A stretch of DNA of 64,000 nt from JAKAAZ01 sp963817855 (GTDB lineage: Bacteria > Acidobacteriota > Terriglobia > Terriglobales > Acidobacteriaceae): contig CAWFQA010000001.1 in the NCBI GenBank assembly GCA_963817855.1, positions 2,356,001 to 2,420,000 of the forward strand, in the 5' to 3' direction. A program made the translations under genes and the position numbers. Positions 27,432 through 36,076 of the stretch are shown piece by piece (positions within the stretch are counted from its first letter, which is position 1; each line of letters begins with the position of its first letter). The notes under the pieces were generated by a model that was given only the letters and a program-made list of their open reading frames with translations, did no database searches and was not told the origin of the DNA.

Positions 27432-28763
27432 TTACGAAACCTCGACCAATGCGGGCGCCAAGGTCTGGGATTCAGGGCTACGTCCGTATGGGCAAGGTTT
27501 GCCGTTTAGATGATCTTCAAATTCCTGCCGAAATTTTTTTACGAAGGCAATGGTCGGCATGGCGGCAGCATCGCCTAGCGGGCAGAATGTACGGCCCAGC
27601 ATGTTTTCCGCCAGGTAGCGGATGTTGTCGATGTCCTTAGCTTCACCGCCGCCCGCGTGGAAACGGGTCAGTGTCTTCTTTAACCAGTCTGTGCCTTCGC
27701 GACAGGGAATGCACCAGCCGCAGCTCTCGTGCTGGTAGAACTGAATGGTGCGGAGCGCAAACTCCACCATGCACACTGTGTCGTCCAGCACCACCACCCC
27801 GCCGGAGCCTAACATGCTTCCGGCTTTGCCCACCTGATCGAAATCCATGCCGATGTCGATTTCGCTTGGCAGAAGAACCGGCGTTGAAGAACCACCCGGG
27901 ACGACTGCCTTCAATTCACGACCGCCGCGGACGCCGCCGGCAACTTCGTAAATCATCTTCTTCAGGTTGTAACCCATGGGCAACTCGTAGACGCCATTGC
28001 GTTCGGCGTGGCCGCTGATGCAGAACAAGCGCGTGCCGCCATTGCGAGGCGATCCGAGATTGGCATACGCTTCCGGACCCATGTTGAGAATGTGCGGAAC
28101 CGAGGCAATGGTCTCCGCGTTATTGATGACCGTGGGTCCGCCGTATAGTCCAACGACTGCCGGGAACGGCGGCTTGATGCGCGGAATGCCGCGCTTGCCT
28201 TCCAGCGATTCCATCAGCGCCGACTCTTCGCCGACTTCATACGCCCCCGCTCCGGTCTGGGAAACAATGTCAAAGTCAATGCTGGAACCAAAAATTCCCT
28301 TGCCCAGAAATCCCTTGGCGTAGGCATCCGCGATTGCCTTTTCCAGGATTTTCAGCAGATAGCGATACTCGCCGCGCAGATAGATGAATCCAAGCTTGGC
28401 GCCGATCGCGAGCCCAGCAATGATGGTGCCTTCGATGACGGAATGAGGATCGTGCAAAAAGATCAAATGATCTTTGCAGGTTCCCGGCTCGCTTTCATCA
28501 CCGTTGACCAAAATGTACTTCGGCTTTTCAGACTGCTTGGGCACGAACGACCATTTCATTCCGGTGGGGAAGCCAGCTCCGCCGCGGCCGCGCAGATTGG
28601 ACGCCTTCATTTGCGCGATGATCCAATCGGGCCCTTGTCCAATGGCGTGGCGAACTGCGTTATATCCGTCCAGCTCGATATAGCGATCGATATTGGTCGC
28701 GCCCTGACCAAAGCGGCGGCCGACGACTTTGACTTCCTCGGAATGGGAGGCGAGTCTGGGCAT
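27432..28763 (-). CDS. nuoF: NADH-quinone oxidoreductase subunit F
   Basis: 443 aa NADH-oxidising subunit. The FMN/NADH motif GRGGAGFPTG is at residues 59-68, with KYILVNGDESEPGTCKD and GAGAYEVGEESALMESLEGK completing the site. The [4Fe-4S] cluster is bound by ESCGWCIPCREG plus a later Cys in MLGRTFCPLGD. It starts 21 bases after nuoE and is followed by nuoG after 29 bases. Confidence 0.97.
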   Translation of the reverse strand: MPRLASHSEEVKVVGRRFGQGATNIDRYIELDGYNAVRHAIGQGPDWIIAQMKASNLRGRGGAGFPTGMKWSFVPKQSEKPKYILVNGDESEPGTCKDHLIFLHDPHSVIEGTIIAGLAIGAKLGFIYLRGEYRYLLKILEKAIADAYAKGFLGKGIFGSSIDFDIVSQTGAGAYEVGEESALMESLEGKRGIPRIKPPFPAVVGLYGGPTVINNAETIASVPHILNMGPEAYANLGSPRNGGTRLFCISGHAERNGVYELPMGYNLKKMIYEVAGGVRGGRELKAVVPGGSSTPVLLPSEIDIGMDFDQVGKAGSMLGSGGVVVLDDTVCMVEFALRTIQFYQHESCGWCIPCREGTDWLKKTLTRFHAGGGEAKDIDNIRYLAENMLGRTFCPLGDAAAMPTIAFVKKFRQEFEDHLNGKPCPYGRSPESQTLAPALVEVS

Positions 28764-28784
28764 TTTCCTATTGGCTATTAGCTT

Positions 28785-29318
28785 TCAATTTTCCTGCTTA
28801 ACGGATTTACTGCGATATTGATCTAGAACCGAGTCGAGCGATTCCGGCGTCAATTCATCATGAAAGTCGTAATTTACCTGGATCGCCGGTGCCCAGCTGC
28901 AGGCTCCAATGCATTCCACTTCCTCCAGTGAAAACATGCCGTCCGGCGTGGTCTGCTTATGGCTGATGCCCAGGCGACTCTTGCAATGCTGAAATAGTTC
29001 CTGACCGCCGCGCAGCATACAACTGATATTGGTGCAGACCTGCACGTTGTATTTGCCAATCGGCTTGGTGCGCAGCATGGAGTAATAGGTCAGCACGTTG
29101 CGAACATCCAGCACTGTAATGTCGAGCCGCTGACCAATCTCCGCGATGGCCCCATCGGAAACATATCCAATCTCATCCTGCGCATACAGCAACATGGGAA
29201 TCAATGCGGAACGACGACGCGGATACAGAGTGACCAGCTTGTCAAAGCGAGCGGCAAGTTCCGGAGAAAAAATGGTCTCGCCAGGTTTTGGATTTTCGAC
29301 GATGTTTGTCAGACTCAT
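28785..29318 (-). CDS. nuoE: NADH-quinone oxidoreductase subunit E
   Basis: 177 aa thioredoxin-like [2Fe-2S] subunit. The four ligands are Cys95 and Cys100 (VCTNISC) and Cys136 and Cys140 (ECIGAC). The N-terminal four-helix part includes RRSALIPMLLYAQDEIGYVS. Its ATG overlaps the stop of the preceding unidentified gene (29315-29692) by ATGA, so the two are translationally coupled. Confidence 0.96.
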   Translation of the reverse strand: MSLTNIVENPKPGETIFSPELAARFDKLVTLYPRRRSALIPMLLYAQDEIGYVSDGAIAEIGQRLDITVLDVRNVLTYYSMLRTKPIGKYNVQVCTNISCMLRGGQELFQHCKSRLGISHKQTTPDGMFSLEEVECIGACSWAPAIQVNYDFHDELTPESLDSVLDQYRSKSVKQEN

Positions 29319-29692
29319 GCTTGCACCTTGCGCAGCAAATACTCAACGGCCGTTTCGACGTCCAGCGGCGACTCCAAGCCTTCCAGTTGAACCAAGCCAT
29401 GTTCTGTGAAGAAGAATGTCGCGTACTCGTCGACCAGTTCACCATTCTCCGGACGAAACTCCGTCGCGCCGATCCCGGTTGCATTGGGGCCAACAACACT
29501 CAGCTTGCCGAACGGCCCCAGCACATCCAACCGAGATTCTTTGCTGGAATGGGTGCGCAAGGAATGAGACGGCGCGGCAATCGAATGCATGGCGACATGC
29601 GATCGAAGCAGGGAAGCGAACGAGATCCACAATTCTTGAGCGAGCTGCGGAGACGCGGGCGATTCCACGGAAACCTCGGCGGGGACGCTCAT
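29315..29692 (-). CDS. Unidentified protein inside the nuo operon, coupled to nuoD and nuoE
   Basis: 125 aa, cytoplasmic, with no signal peptide, helix span or cysteine motif. It starts by ATGA overlap with the nuoD stop and ends by ATGA overlap with the nuoE start, so it is translated with both. I do not recognise a family. The C-terminal half (EYATFFFTEHGLVQLEGLES followed by PLDVETAVEYLLRKVQA) looks like a small compact domain. Position suggests a complex I accessory subunit or assembly factor at the junction of the quinone and NADH modules; that is inference from context only. Confidence 0.7.
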   Translation of the reverse strand: MSVPAEVSVESPASPQLAQELWISFASLLRSHVAMHSIAAPSHSLRTHSSKESRLDVLGPFGKLSVVGPNATGIGATEFRPENGELVDEYATFFFTEHGLVQLEGLESPLDVETAVEYLLRKVQA

Positions 29693-30897
29693 CGATCAAT
29701 CTCCCCAAGCACAATGTCGATCGAGCCAATGGCGGCCACAACGTCAGCGATAAGTCGACCAACGCACATCTTCTCGATGGCCTGCAGCGTGGCAAACGTT
29801 GGGTTGCGCATATGGACGCGATAGGGCTTGGCCGTGCCGTCGCTGACCACGTAGTAGCCCATCTCGCCGCGCGAAGATTCGATCGCCTGGTACACCTCAC
29901 CCCGTGGAACCGCAAAGCCCTCGGTCACGATCTTGAAGTGATGGATCAGGGCTTCCATCTGGGTTTTCATCGCTTCCCGATCCGGCAGCACAATTTTTGG
30001 CGCATCGGCGGTGATTCGCCCCTCGGGCATTCCATCCAGCGCCTGGGTTGCAATCTTGACGGACTCACGCATTTCCTGCACGCGCAGAACGTAGCGAGCC
30101 CACACATCGCAATCGGTCGAGACCGGGACTTTAAATTGAAATTTTTCGTACCCGGAGTAGGGCATGTCGCGGCGCAAATCCCAGTCGACGCCGCTGGCAC
30201 GTAACGGCGGTCCCGTCACGCCCAGCGCGATGGCATCCTCGCGACTGAGCAGACCTACACCTTTAGTGCGATTGATGAAGATTCGATTGCCGGTGAGCAG
30301 GTTCTCGTATTCGTCGATTTTCTCCGGGAAGGTCTTCAAAAAGGCGCGCACGCGGGGGAAGAAATCGAGTGGCGGCTCCAGCGACACTCCGCCGATCCGG
30401 AAGTAGGAGGTCATCATCCGCTGGCCGGAAAGGTCGTCGAAGAGGCGCAAAATCTCTTCGCGTTCACGGAAGCAATACAGGAACACGGTGAGCGCGCCAA
30501 GGTCCATGGCATGGCTGCCCAGCCAGACCAAATGAGAATTGAGCCGCGTCAATTCGCTCAAAAGAACGCGCAGCCATTGGGCACGCTCCGGTATTTCCAG
30601 GTCGAGCAGCTTCTCCACCGCCAGGCAATAGCAAAGATTATTGTGCATCGGGCTCAGATAGTCGATGCGGTCGGTGAGCGGCACCACCTGTTGATAGAAT
30701 TTCGCCTCGCAGGTCTTCTCAATGCCGGTGTGCAGAAAGCCGATGTCCGGGGCGACGCGAACGACGACTTCGCCGTCGATTTCCAGCACCAGGCGCAGAA
30801 CTCCGTGGGTCGACGGATGTTGCGGCCCCATGTTCAGAATCATGGTGCGATCTTCGGTCGAGTCGACGACGATGGGAGCGGTCATCAGGTTTCCCAT
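29689..30897 (-). CDS. nuoD: NADH-quinone oxidoreductase subunit D
   Basis: 402 aa, the 49-kDa homologue related to NiFe-hydrogenase large subunits. NMGPQHPSTHGVLRLVLEI holds the conserved His pair near the quinone head; IGFLHTGIEK, DYLSPMHNN and PSSRGEMGYYVVSDG (seen as ESSRGEMG) are diagnostic. The start overlaps the nuoC stop as TAATG. An in-frame ATG four codons later (30885) is also possible. NuoD needs NuoB for the N2 cluster interface, yet nuoB is not in this operon. Confidence 0.97.
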   Translation of the reverse strand: MGNLMTAPIVVDSTEDRTMILNMGPQHPSTHGVLRLVLEIDGEVVVRVAPDIGFLHTGIEKTCEAKFYQQVVPLTDRIDYLSPMHNNLCYCLAVEKLLDLEIPERAQWLRVLLSELTRLNSHLVWLGSHAMDLGALTVFLYCFREREEILRLFDDLSGQRMMTSYFRIGGVSLEPPLDFFPRVRAFLKTFPEKIDEYENLLTGNRIFINRTKGVGLLSREDAIALGVTGPPLRASGVDWDLRRDMPYSGYEKFQFKVPVSTDCDVWARYVLRVQEMRESVKIATQALDGMPEGRITADAPKIVLPDREAMKTQMEALIHHFKIVTEGFAVPRGEVYQAIESSRGEMGYYVVSDGTAKPYRVHMRNPTFATLQAIEKMCVGRLIADVVAAIGSIDIVLGEIDR

Positions 30898-31391
30898 TAG
30901 CGATAGCCCTCCACCGGGAAGTCTTTGCGCAGCGGATTGCCCTGAAAGTCTTCAGGCAAAAGAATGCGTCGCATGTTCGGATGGTCGCCAAAGCGCACGC
31001 CGAACAGGTCGAAAATTTCGCGCTCGTAAAAATTTGCGGCCGGCCATACGCCGGTAATGCTGTCGACGGAAGAATCGCCTTCTCCCACCCACACTGCGAA
31101 TCGAATGCGCTGCTTCAGCGAGTGCGACAGGATGTGATAGGAAATCTGAAAACGAGGTTGATTCGGATACCAATCGACCCCGCAGACGTCGGCCAGAAAG
31201 TTGTAGCCTGCAGCCTGCACTGTCTGGCAGGCGGCGACGATCGCTTCGCGGGCAATCGTCAGGGTAAGTTCTTCGCGATCGTATTTCGCGTTCTGGATGA
31301 CGCTGGGTAAGTGCTGGGCAAGGGCAGCAATGGCGATGTAGTCCGCATGGGCGGCAAGGACAGCGTCTCTATTTTCGTCACTCTCAGTCAC
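30897..31391 (-). CDS. nuoC: NADH-quinone oxidoreductase subunit C
   Basis: 164 aa, the 30-kDa homologue. WPAANFYEREIFDLFGVRFG, DHPNMRRILLPEDF and GNPLRKDFPVEGY are family signatures. It is not fused to NuoD, unlike the enterobacterial form. It is 123 bases downstream of nuoA; that gap is too short for nuoB and shows only an imperfect hairpin (GGCGCACA / TGTGTGCC). Confidence 0.96.
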   Translation of the reverse strand: MTESDENRDAVLAAHADYIAIAALAQHLPSVIQNAKYDREELTLTIAREAIVAACQTVQAAGYNFLADVCGVDWYPNQPRFQISYHILSHSLKQRIRFAVWVGEGDSSVDSITGVWPAANFYEREIFDLFGVRFGDHPNMRRILLPEDFQGNPLRKDFPVEGYR

Positions 31392-31514
31392 AAGTCACAT
31401 GCCTTGGCGCACAAATCTTTTTCAGGGTGTGTGCCGGTTAGAAACGATGAGCGGTTCTTCTTTCACAAAATCCGCGCGGAGACGGTCAGCGAGACGGCCT
31501 GCAATTCATTTGAC

Positions 31515-31922
31515 CTATAGGTCTGCCTTATCCTTGGACCATTCGAGAATGCCTTTTTTCCAGATGTAAAAGTAGCCCACCAGGACGAAGCCGATGTACA
31601 CCAGCATTTCCCAGAAGCCGAAGAAGTGGGAGCCGGTGATGGCCGGCAGTTTGCGATAGATCACGGCCCACGGAAACATGAAGACAGCTTCCACGTCGAA
31701 CAGGATAAAAAGCATCGCGACCATGTAGAAGCGAACCGAAAAACGTCCTCGGGCATCTCCCTGCGGCACAATGCCGCACTCGTACGTCGATAGTTTTACT
31801 TTCCCCGGGCGATGCCTTCCGATCAGCCAAGACGCCAAAACAATTATGCTGGATAGCCCCACGGCAGCCAGAATCTGGAGTAGCAACGGCACGTAATTCC
31901 AGAAGTAATTGGGAGTTTGCAT
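31515..31922 (-). CDS. nuoA: NADH-quinone oxidoreductase subunit A
   Basis: 135 aa, three helices. YECGIVPQGDARGRFSVRFY contains the conserved Cys loop (the Cys39 region of mitochondrial ND3), and FILFDVEAVFMFPWAV is diagnostic. First gene of the nuo operon. ATG 31922 is preferred over the in-frame TTG 31949, which would add nine residues; neither has a good ribosome site. Confidence 0.95.
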   Translation of the reverse strand: MQTPNYFWNYVPLLLQILAAVGLSSIIVLASWLIGRHRPGKVKLSTYECGIVPQGDARGRFSVRFYMVAMLFILFDVEAVFMFPWAVIYRKLPAITGSHFFGFWEMLVYIGFVLVGYFYIWKKGILEWSKDKADL

Positions 31923-32291
31923 GAGGGACGCAGTTGAGACGCGCGCCAATGTTCCGTCGCCGCCTCTAGCTCGACTTTAAAGTTGAATCGCAGCACTGTC
32001 AAGCCGCGCTGGGCCAACAGGATCACGGGGTTTCGTGAAATGAAGGTGAGATTGCAGGGAGTGCGATGCGAGGGAATCAAGCGTACGGAGGAACAATCGC
32101 AGTTGCGACAAGTGTAGCGATTAGATCGATCGAAGATGGTTCGCCGGACCTACCAATGCAAACTTCAGTAACCATACTCTTTTCCATTTTGGATCGCGTT
32201 CCCAAACTGAAATTTGCAGCCCACTGCCGCCGGTTTTTCATCCCATCGCTCGGCTCGAAAACCTCACTATGAAGGGGAGAGAGGTTTCCCC
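31923..32291. other. Divergent intergenic region upstream of the nuo operon
   Basis: About 370 bases between nuoA (minus) and the next plus-strand gene; it should contain the nuo promoter. A perfect 10-bp palindrome ACTTTAAAGT lies at about 31974-31983. No promoter or RNA element is convincing. GGGGAGAGAGG at 32274-32284 is the ribosome site of the next gene. Confidence 0.45.
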
Positions 32292-32822
32292 ATGTTGAAA
32301 CATTACAGCGTCGAAGCGAATTCGCTGGCCGATGCAGACTACACCTCAGATAGGCAGAATTCAGCAGAAATTCCAACGGAGATCCATCCGGACGAGGTGC
32401 AGCTCTTCCGGACTTTATCCCGCAAGCGCGATGTCGCGCCCATTGCCTATATGCCGACAGCACTCGCGGCGAATCCGAGAGCACGCAACCTGCGAAGAAT
32501 TCTTACGCGCGAACAGGGACGAGCTCTGGAGATGATCGGCCACGCTGTAGACTATCTGAACGATGGCTACCTCTTTGAAGGCGAAGACGATGAGCTTATC
32601 AATATCGGCGGGTCAGCGATCCAGGCGATTCAGATCCTGGTGTCTTTGCGCTGGCAGGTTCTGCAGTCCGCGCCAATCCGCGAACCGCGGACACGGCTCC
32701 TGTGGAATGCGCTGTTCCATCGGAACAACACGGAAAGAACCGCTGTCGTCTTCCGCCATGTGGAGGATTGCGGGTCGCAAGCCAAATCGGTCTCCGTGCT
32801 ACCCTTGTCTTCATCCAGGTGA
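32292..32822 (+). CDS. Hypothetical cytoplasmic protein
   Basis: 176 aa, no signal peptide or membrane helix. ATG 32292 was chosen because GGGGAGAGAGG precedes it by seven bases. The middle reads RRILTREQGRALEMIGHAVD and YLNDGYLFEG, which looks helical, followed by GGSAIQAIQILVSLRWQVLQ. I do not recognise a domain. It stands 65 bases before the ThiS-like gene, in the same direction, but there is no evidence that they work together. Confidence 0.6.
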   Translation: MLKHYSVEANSLADADYTSDRQNSAEIPTEIHPDEVQLFRTLSRKRDVAPIAYMPTALAANPRARNLRRILTREQGRALEMIGHAVDYLNDGYLFEGEDDELINIGGSAIQAIQILVSLRWQVLQSAPIREPRTRLLWNALFHRNNTERTAVVFRHVEDCGSQAKSVSVLPLSSSR

Positions 32823-32887
32823 CCAAGCCTGGGCGTTGAACGACATCGACCCGAAGGAAACCGCTATCCAGTGAACGCCGCGATCCA

Positions 32888-33142
32888 ATGAAGCTCACCA
32901 TCAATGGGCGCGAGCGGGAATTTCCGGAGATGCAATCGGACTCCACCCTTCATCATCTTGTCGAAGTGCTGCAACTGAAAGCAGACCGGGTTGCCGTGGA
33001 ACGAAATGGCGACATCGTTCCTCGCACGAGCTGGGCGGAGGTAAGCCTGGAAGATGGCGACAAGCTGGAAGTTGTGCAGTTTGTCGGCGGCGGCCTCGAA
33101 CTGAGACGGCAAAAAATGATAACGGCCTGCGGAAGTAGTTGA
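32888..33142 (+). CDS. thiS: ThiS/MoaD-like sulfur-carrier protein with a C-terminal tail
   Basis: 84 aa beta-grasp protein. MKLTINGREREF, LHHLVEVLQLKADRVAVERN and DGDKLEVVQFVGGG fit ThiS, the carrier that donates sulfur for the thiazole of thiamin. Working carriers end in a free Gly-Gly; here the glycines at 67-69 are followed by 15 more residues (LELRRQKMITACGSS). Either the tail is removed by a protease, as known for the QbsE-type carriers, or the reading frame near 33094 is wrong. No thiF, thiG or thiamin riboswitch is adjacent. Confidence 0.75.
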   Translation: MKLTINGREREFPEMQSDSTLHHLVEVLQLKADRVAVERNGDIVPRTSWAEVSLEDGDKLEVVQFVGGGLELRRQKMITACGSS

Positions 33143-33165
33143 CTCCATTGCTGAGGGGCGCGTCT

Positions 33166-33189
33166 AATTACGATGCGAAGTAATTTTTT
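33166..33189 (+). terminator. Weak terminator-like hairpin after the ThiS-like gene
   Basis: AATTAC and GTAATT form a six-bp AT-rich stem around an eight-base loop, followed directly by TTTT. The stem is weak, so activity is doubtful. Confidence 0.3.
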
Positions 33190-33205
33190 GCACACGGGGT
33201 CAACG

Positions 33206-33883
33206 ATGAAAGTTCTGCCTCGTTTCACCTATCGAGCTTTGCCGGTTCTCCTCGTCCTTCTTGCCTCTACCTTTTCAACGGGCATTGTTGCAGCCCAAAA
33301 TCCGGTTCCTGAAAACGGAACAGGTTGGTCGCCGCAGGAGACTCAACGCATTGTCAAGGAAGTACAGAAGAGGCTCGGTGGCCTCGCCAACTACGGCGTC
33401 TTCGACTGGATCACCTTCGACCTGCGAGACAAGGCTGTCATCCTGAAGGGATACGCGGGGCTGCCTACGGTGAAATCGAGCGCCGGCAATGTCGTCAAAG
33501 GTATTCAAGGAGTCGAGTCGGTCAAAAACGACGTCGAAGTTCTGCCCACTTCAATGGTGGACGACCGCATCCGGGAGCAGGTTTACAACCGACTCTATAC
33601 CCAACCCGCGTTGCGGAAATATAACGGCAACCAGGGCGGCGTGCGGCAAGCCACGAGGCCTCAACCGAGTGTTTCCCGGATGGCTGGCGGCATTCTCTAC
33701 GATCCCCCCAGAGGCTTCAACGCCATCCACATCATTGTGAAAAATAGCCACGTCATGCTATTTGGCGTTGTCGATAACGAGAGCGATAAGAACATCGCAG
33801 GGATACAGACCAAGACCGTACCCGGCGTGTTCGACGTGCAAAATAACCTGATTGTGGCTCAGCAGCCCTCGAAGAAGAAGTAG
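33206..33883 (+). CDS. Exported BON-domain protein
   Basis: 225 aa with a signal peptide (ALPVLLVLLASTFSTGIVAA). The first BON domain, about residues 45-115, shows FDLRDKAVILKGYAGLPTVK and GVESVKNDVEVLP. A second copy is split by a Gly/Pro-rich insertion (KYNGNQGGVRQATRPQPS) and resumes as IHIIVKNSHVMLFGVVDNES, ending VFDVQNNLIV. BON domains bind phospholipid and help maintain the envelope under osmotic stress (OsmY-type). ATG 33206 begins the signal peptide. A clear terminator follows, so the gene is probably monocistronic. Confidence 0.85.
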   Translation: MKVLPRFTYRALPVLLVLLASTFSTGIVAAQNPVPENGTGWSPQETQRIVKEVQKRLGGLANYGVFDWITFDLRDKAVILKGYAGLPTVKSSAGNVVKGIQGVESVKNDVEVLPTSMVDDRIREQVYNRLYTQPALRKYNGNQGGVRQATRPQPSVSRMAGGILYDPPRGFNAIHIIVKNSHVMLFGVVDNESDKNIAGIQTKTVPGVFDVQNNLIVAQQPSKKK

Positions 33884-33934
33884 CCCTCCTGAGACGCGCG
33901 GGCAACGATGTAGGCGCCTTGCTTTAGTGTCGGC

Positions 33935-33972
33935 GGCCCAGAGAACGACTCTCTCTGGGCCGTGCCTTTTAT
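33935..33972 (+). terminator. Terminator after the BON-domain gene
   Basis: Perfect 10-bp stem GGCCCAGAGA / TCTCTGGGCC with a seven-base loop at 33935-33961, followed by GTGCCTTTTAT. Lies 51 bases after the stop. Confidence 0.75.
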
Positions 33973-34025
33973 GTGGACAGGAACCGAGCCGAAATGGAAA
34001 CATGTGACCCAAGGAGGTCACCTGA

Positions 34026-35631
34026 ATGAGCGGCAGAAGCCTTCAAGTTCCGATGTTTGGCGGTGTTTTTGCGATTCTCGTTGCCGCCGTCTTGGGTGTC
34101 GGAATACCACGATCTCTGGCTCAAACCAGTGCCAATACTCCAGTCCCACCCCCCACTCTCACGTTTGATGAGTTGGTGACGCTGTCGCGCGAGGAACCAC
34201 TCAATCCCGACACTGAAGGACAAACTCGATCAAATTCTCCAGACCCCTGTAGTTTGGAATAATCCTGCCGCCAACATGCCTCAAAAGCCGGTCAACGACG
34301 ATGCCGCGCCGGTGTTTCGCGTGGCGGAATGGAACATCGAACGCGGAATTGAATTTGAAAGTATCGAGCAGGCGCTTACCTCTTCCGATGTTTTTGAAGC
34401 GAACGCACAGCAAGCCGGAAAGTTGTCTCCAGCCTCGATGACGAAATTGCGCGAGCAAGTCGCGACTCTGCGGGGCGCCGACGTCTTTGTGTTAAACGAG
34501 GTCGACATAGGAGTGAAGCGCAGCAATTACCGCAACGTGGTCCATGACTTGGCGGAAAGCCTGGGCATGAATTCTGCGTATGCGGTGGAATTCCTCGAGG
34601 TTGACCCCTTGGTCGACCTTGGGACCGAGGCGGCCGTGCTGGACAGCCCGGAATTGTCTGCAAAAATGACAGCCGACCTGAAGCCAGATCCGGAACGATT
34701 CCGCGGCATGCATGTCAACGCCATCCTGAGTCGTTATCCAATCCGCAGCGCCAAAGTGATTGAGTTGCCAGTCTGCCACGACTGGTACAACGACGAGCAG
34801 AAGGGAATTTCGCAGATTGAAAAAACTAAGCGGGTAGCTGCAGATAAAGTGTTTCTGGAGCGAATCGGTCGCGAGGTGCGCCGCGGAAACCGTAGCGCGC
34901 TGCTGGTTTCGCTCGATGTTCCCGGTGCGCCGGATGGTCTTTTTACGGTGGTGAACGTCCACCTTGAAAACAAGGGAAAGGCGACGTGCCGTCGCAAGCA
35001 GATGGACAAAATTCTTACGGAGATTCGAGACATACCGGGGCCTGTCGTTGTGTCTGGCGACCTGAACACGACCGGCGCAGACGGAACACCAACTTCTGTA
35101 CGACACGAACTGGCCACACGCGTGAACGACTATCAGTTCTGGCTAGGGCAGGTTTGGAAGTATTCGCCGGCCGGTGCGCCGATGTTGGCGACCAAGCCCT
35201 TTCAATATTGGAAGAGCTTTCGCGATCCAACCGCAGCGCAGATTCCAGTGGTCGGCAAGAATCCTGAAGCTCCCATGTTTGCCGACGTAAAGAAGTTTCG
35301 CTTTGCCGATGACGGCTCTTTTGACTTTGCAGGGTCCCCGCAGCGCAACCATCAACGAATGGGCGGCACTCTCTCCGATAGCAATGAAAGGGCCTCAAAG
35401 GGTTTCGTGCCGACGTTTTCGATGCAACGCTCCATGGGAGGAGTGTTTCAATATCGACTCGACTGGATCTTTGCGAAGCCGGAAGGGTCGGGAACGGGAC
35501 CTCAGCCCTTTGAACCACACTTTCCTACAACTATGAAAGAGCTGAATCAGGCGATGCCCGAACGTCTCTCCGACCATGCGCCCATTACCGTCGATTTGCC
35601 TATGCGGCGAGATACGTCCGCAGCCAGATAA
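34026..35631 (+). pseudogene. Exported endonuclease/exonuclease/phosphatase-family protein, frameshifted near the N-terminus
   Basis: The first frame (ATG 34026) gives a signal peptide (FGGVFAILVAAVLGVGIPRS, cleavage near SLAQ) and then LTFDELVTLSREEPLNP before going out of frame near 34206-34210. In the next frame the sequence continues without a stop (TLKDKLDQILQTPVVWNNP) into the catalytic domain starting at 34276. That domain has the EEP motifs: VAEWNIERG, LNEVDIG, VVNVHLENKG, SGDLNT, LDWIFA and SDHAPI. Members hydrolyse phosphodiester or phosphomonoester bonds; metal-binding Glu, Asp and His are all present. One-base removal rebuilds a single exported enzyme of about 530 aa. Confidence 0.8.
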
Positions 35632-35639
35632 AAAACCGT

Positions 35640-35668
35640 TTGACATGGCGTAAAGTCTCCTTTACCTT
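35640..35668 (+). promoter_or_regulatory. Probable promoter of the membrane-protein/XRE pair
   Basis: TTGACA at 35640-35645 and TACCTT at 35663-35668, 17 bases apart. The -35 is perfect, the -10 weak. It overlaps the first copy of the GTAAAG-CTTTAC palindrome, as expected for a repressed promoter. Confidence 0.5.
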
Positions 35669-35689
35669 TGCGTGTAAAGGAGGCTTTAC
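35650..35689 (+). promoter_or_regulatory. Double palindromic operator
   Basis: Two copies of the 16-bp palindrome GTAAAG-N4-CTTTAC, at 35650-35665 and 35674-35689, with 24 bp between centres. The two copies also pair with each other as an inverted repeat (16 of 17 matches, arms 35649-35665 and 35674-35690), and the second copy contains the AGGAGG ribosome site for the gene at 35693. The likely reader is the XRE regulator encoded as the second gene; an mRNA hairpin hiding the ribosome site is an alternative. Confidence 0.7.
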
Positions 35690-35692
35690 GTC

Positions 35693-36076
35693 ATGAACGA
35701 GGTCTGCAAAAAGTATCGAAGCCAGGCGTACATCGGATTTCTCTTCTATGGGGCAATGACAGCGATTGCCGCGTGGGCGGTATTGAAGCTTCCACTAGGT
35801 GAATGGCGCATCCCAGTAGCGCTCACTCCGATCGTGCCAGCGTTGTTCATTGCGCGCTCGATTGTGCGCCTGTTTTCCAGCGGCGACGAACTCCAGATCA
35901 AAATCCAAATGCAATCACTCGCATTTGCATTTGTCGGAACGGTGCTGTTGACCCTGACCCTGGGGTTCTTGCAAGCTCTTGCCGGCTTCCCGACAGCCAA
36001 CTGGGTATGGGTTTGGCCGCTAATGGGCGCGCTCCTCCTGATTGGAAAATTGGTTGCCAAGAGAAAATACCGGTGA
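35693..36076 (+). CDS. Small four-helix membrane protein paired with an XRE regulator
   Basis: 127 aa with four hydrophobic segments (AYIGFLFYGAMTAIAAWAVL, IPVALTPIVPALFIARSIV, FAFVGTVLLTLTLGFLQAL, WVWVWPLMGALLLIGKLVA). AGGAGG at 35678-35683 is nine bases upstream. Family not recognised by sequence, but gene pairs of a small multi-helix membrane protein with a 60-70 aa XRE regulator, overlapping by a few bases, are common in bacteria and mostly uncharacterised. It overlaps the regulator gene by GTGA. Confidence 0.75.
   Translation: MNEVCKKYRSQAYIGFLFYGAMTAIAAWAVLKLPLGEWRIPVALTPIVPALFIARSIVRLFSSGDELQIKIQMQSLAFAFVGTVLLTLTLGFLQALAGFPTANWVWVWPLMGALLLIGKLVAKRKYR

Noticed and set aside
31392..31514. 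Possible remnant of nuoB between nuoA and nuoC
   Set aside because: Only 123 bases and no cysteine motif or NuoB-like residues in any frame.
32823..32887. Possible thiamin riboswitch ahead of the ThiS-like gene
   Set aside because: The CUGAGA and ACCCUU-type segments are missing and the space is only 65 bases.
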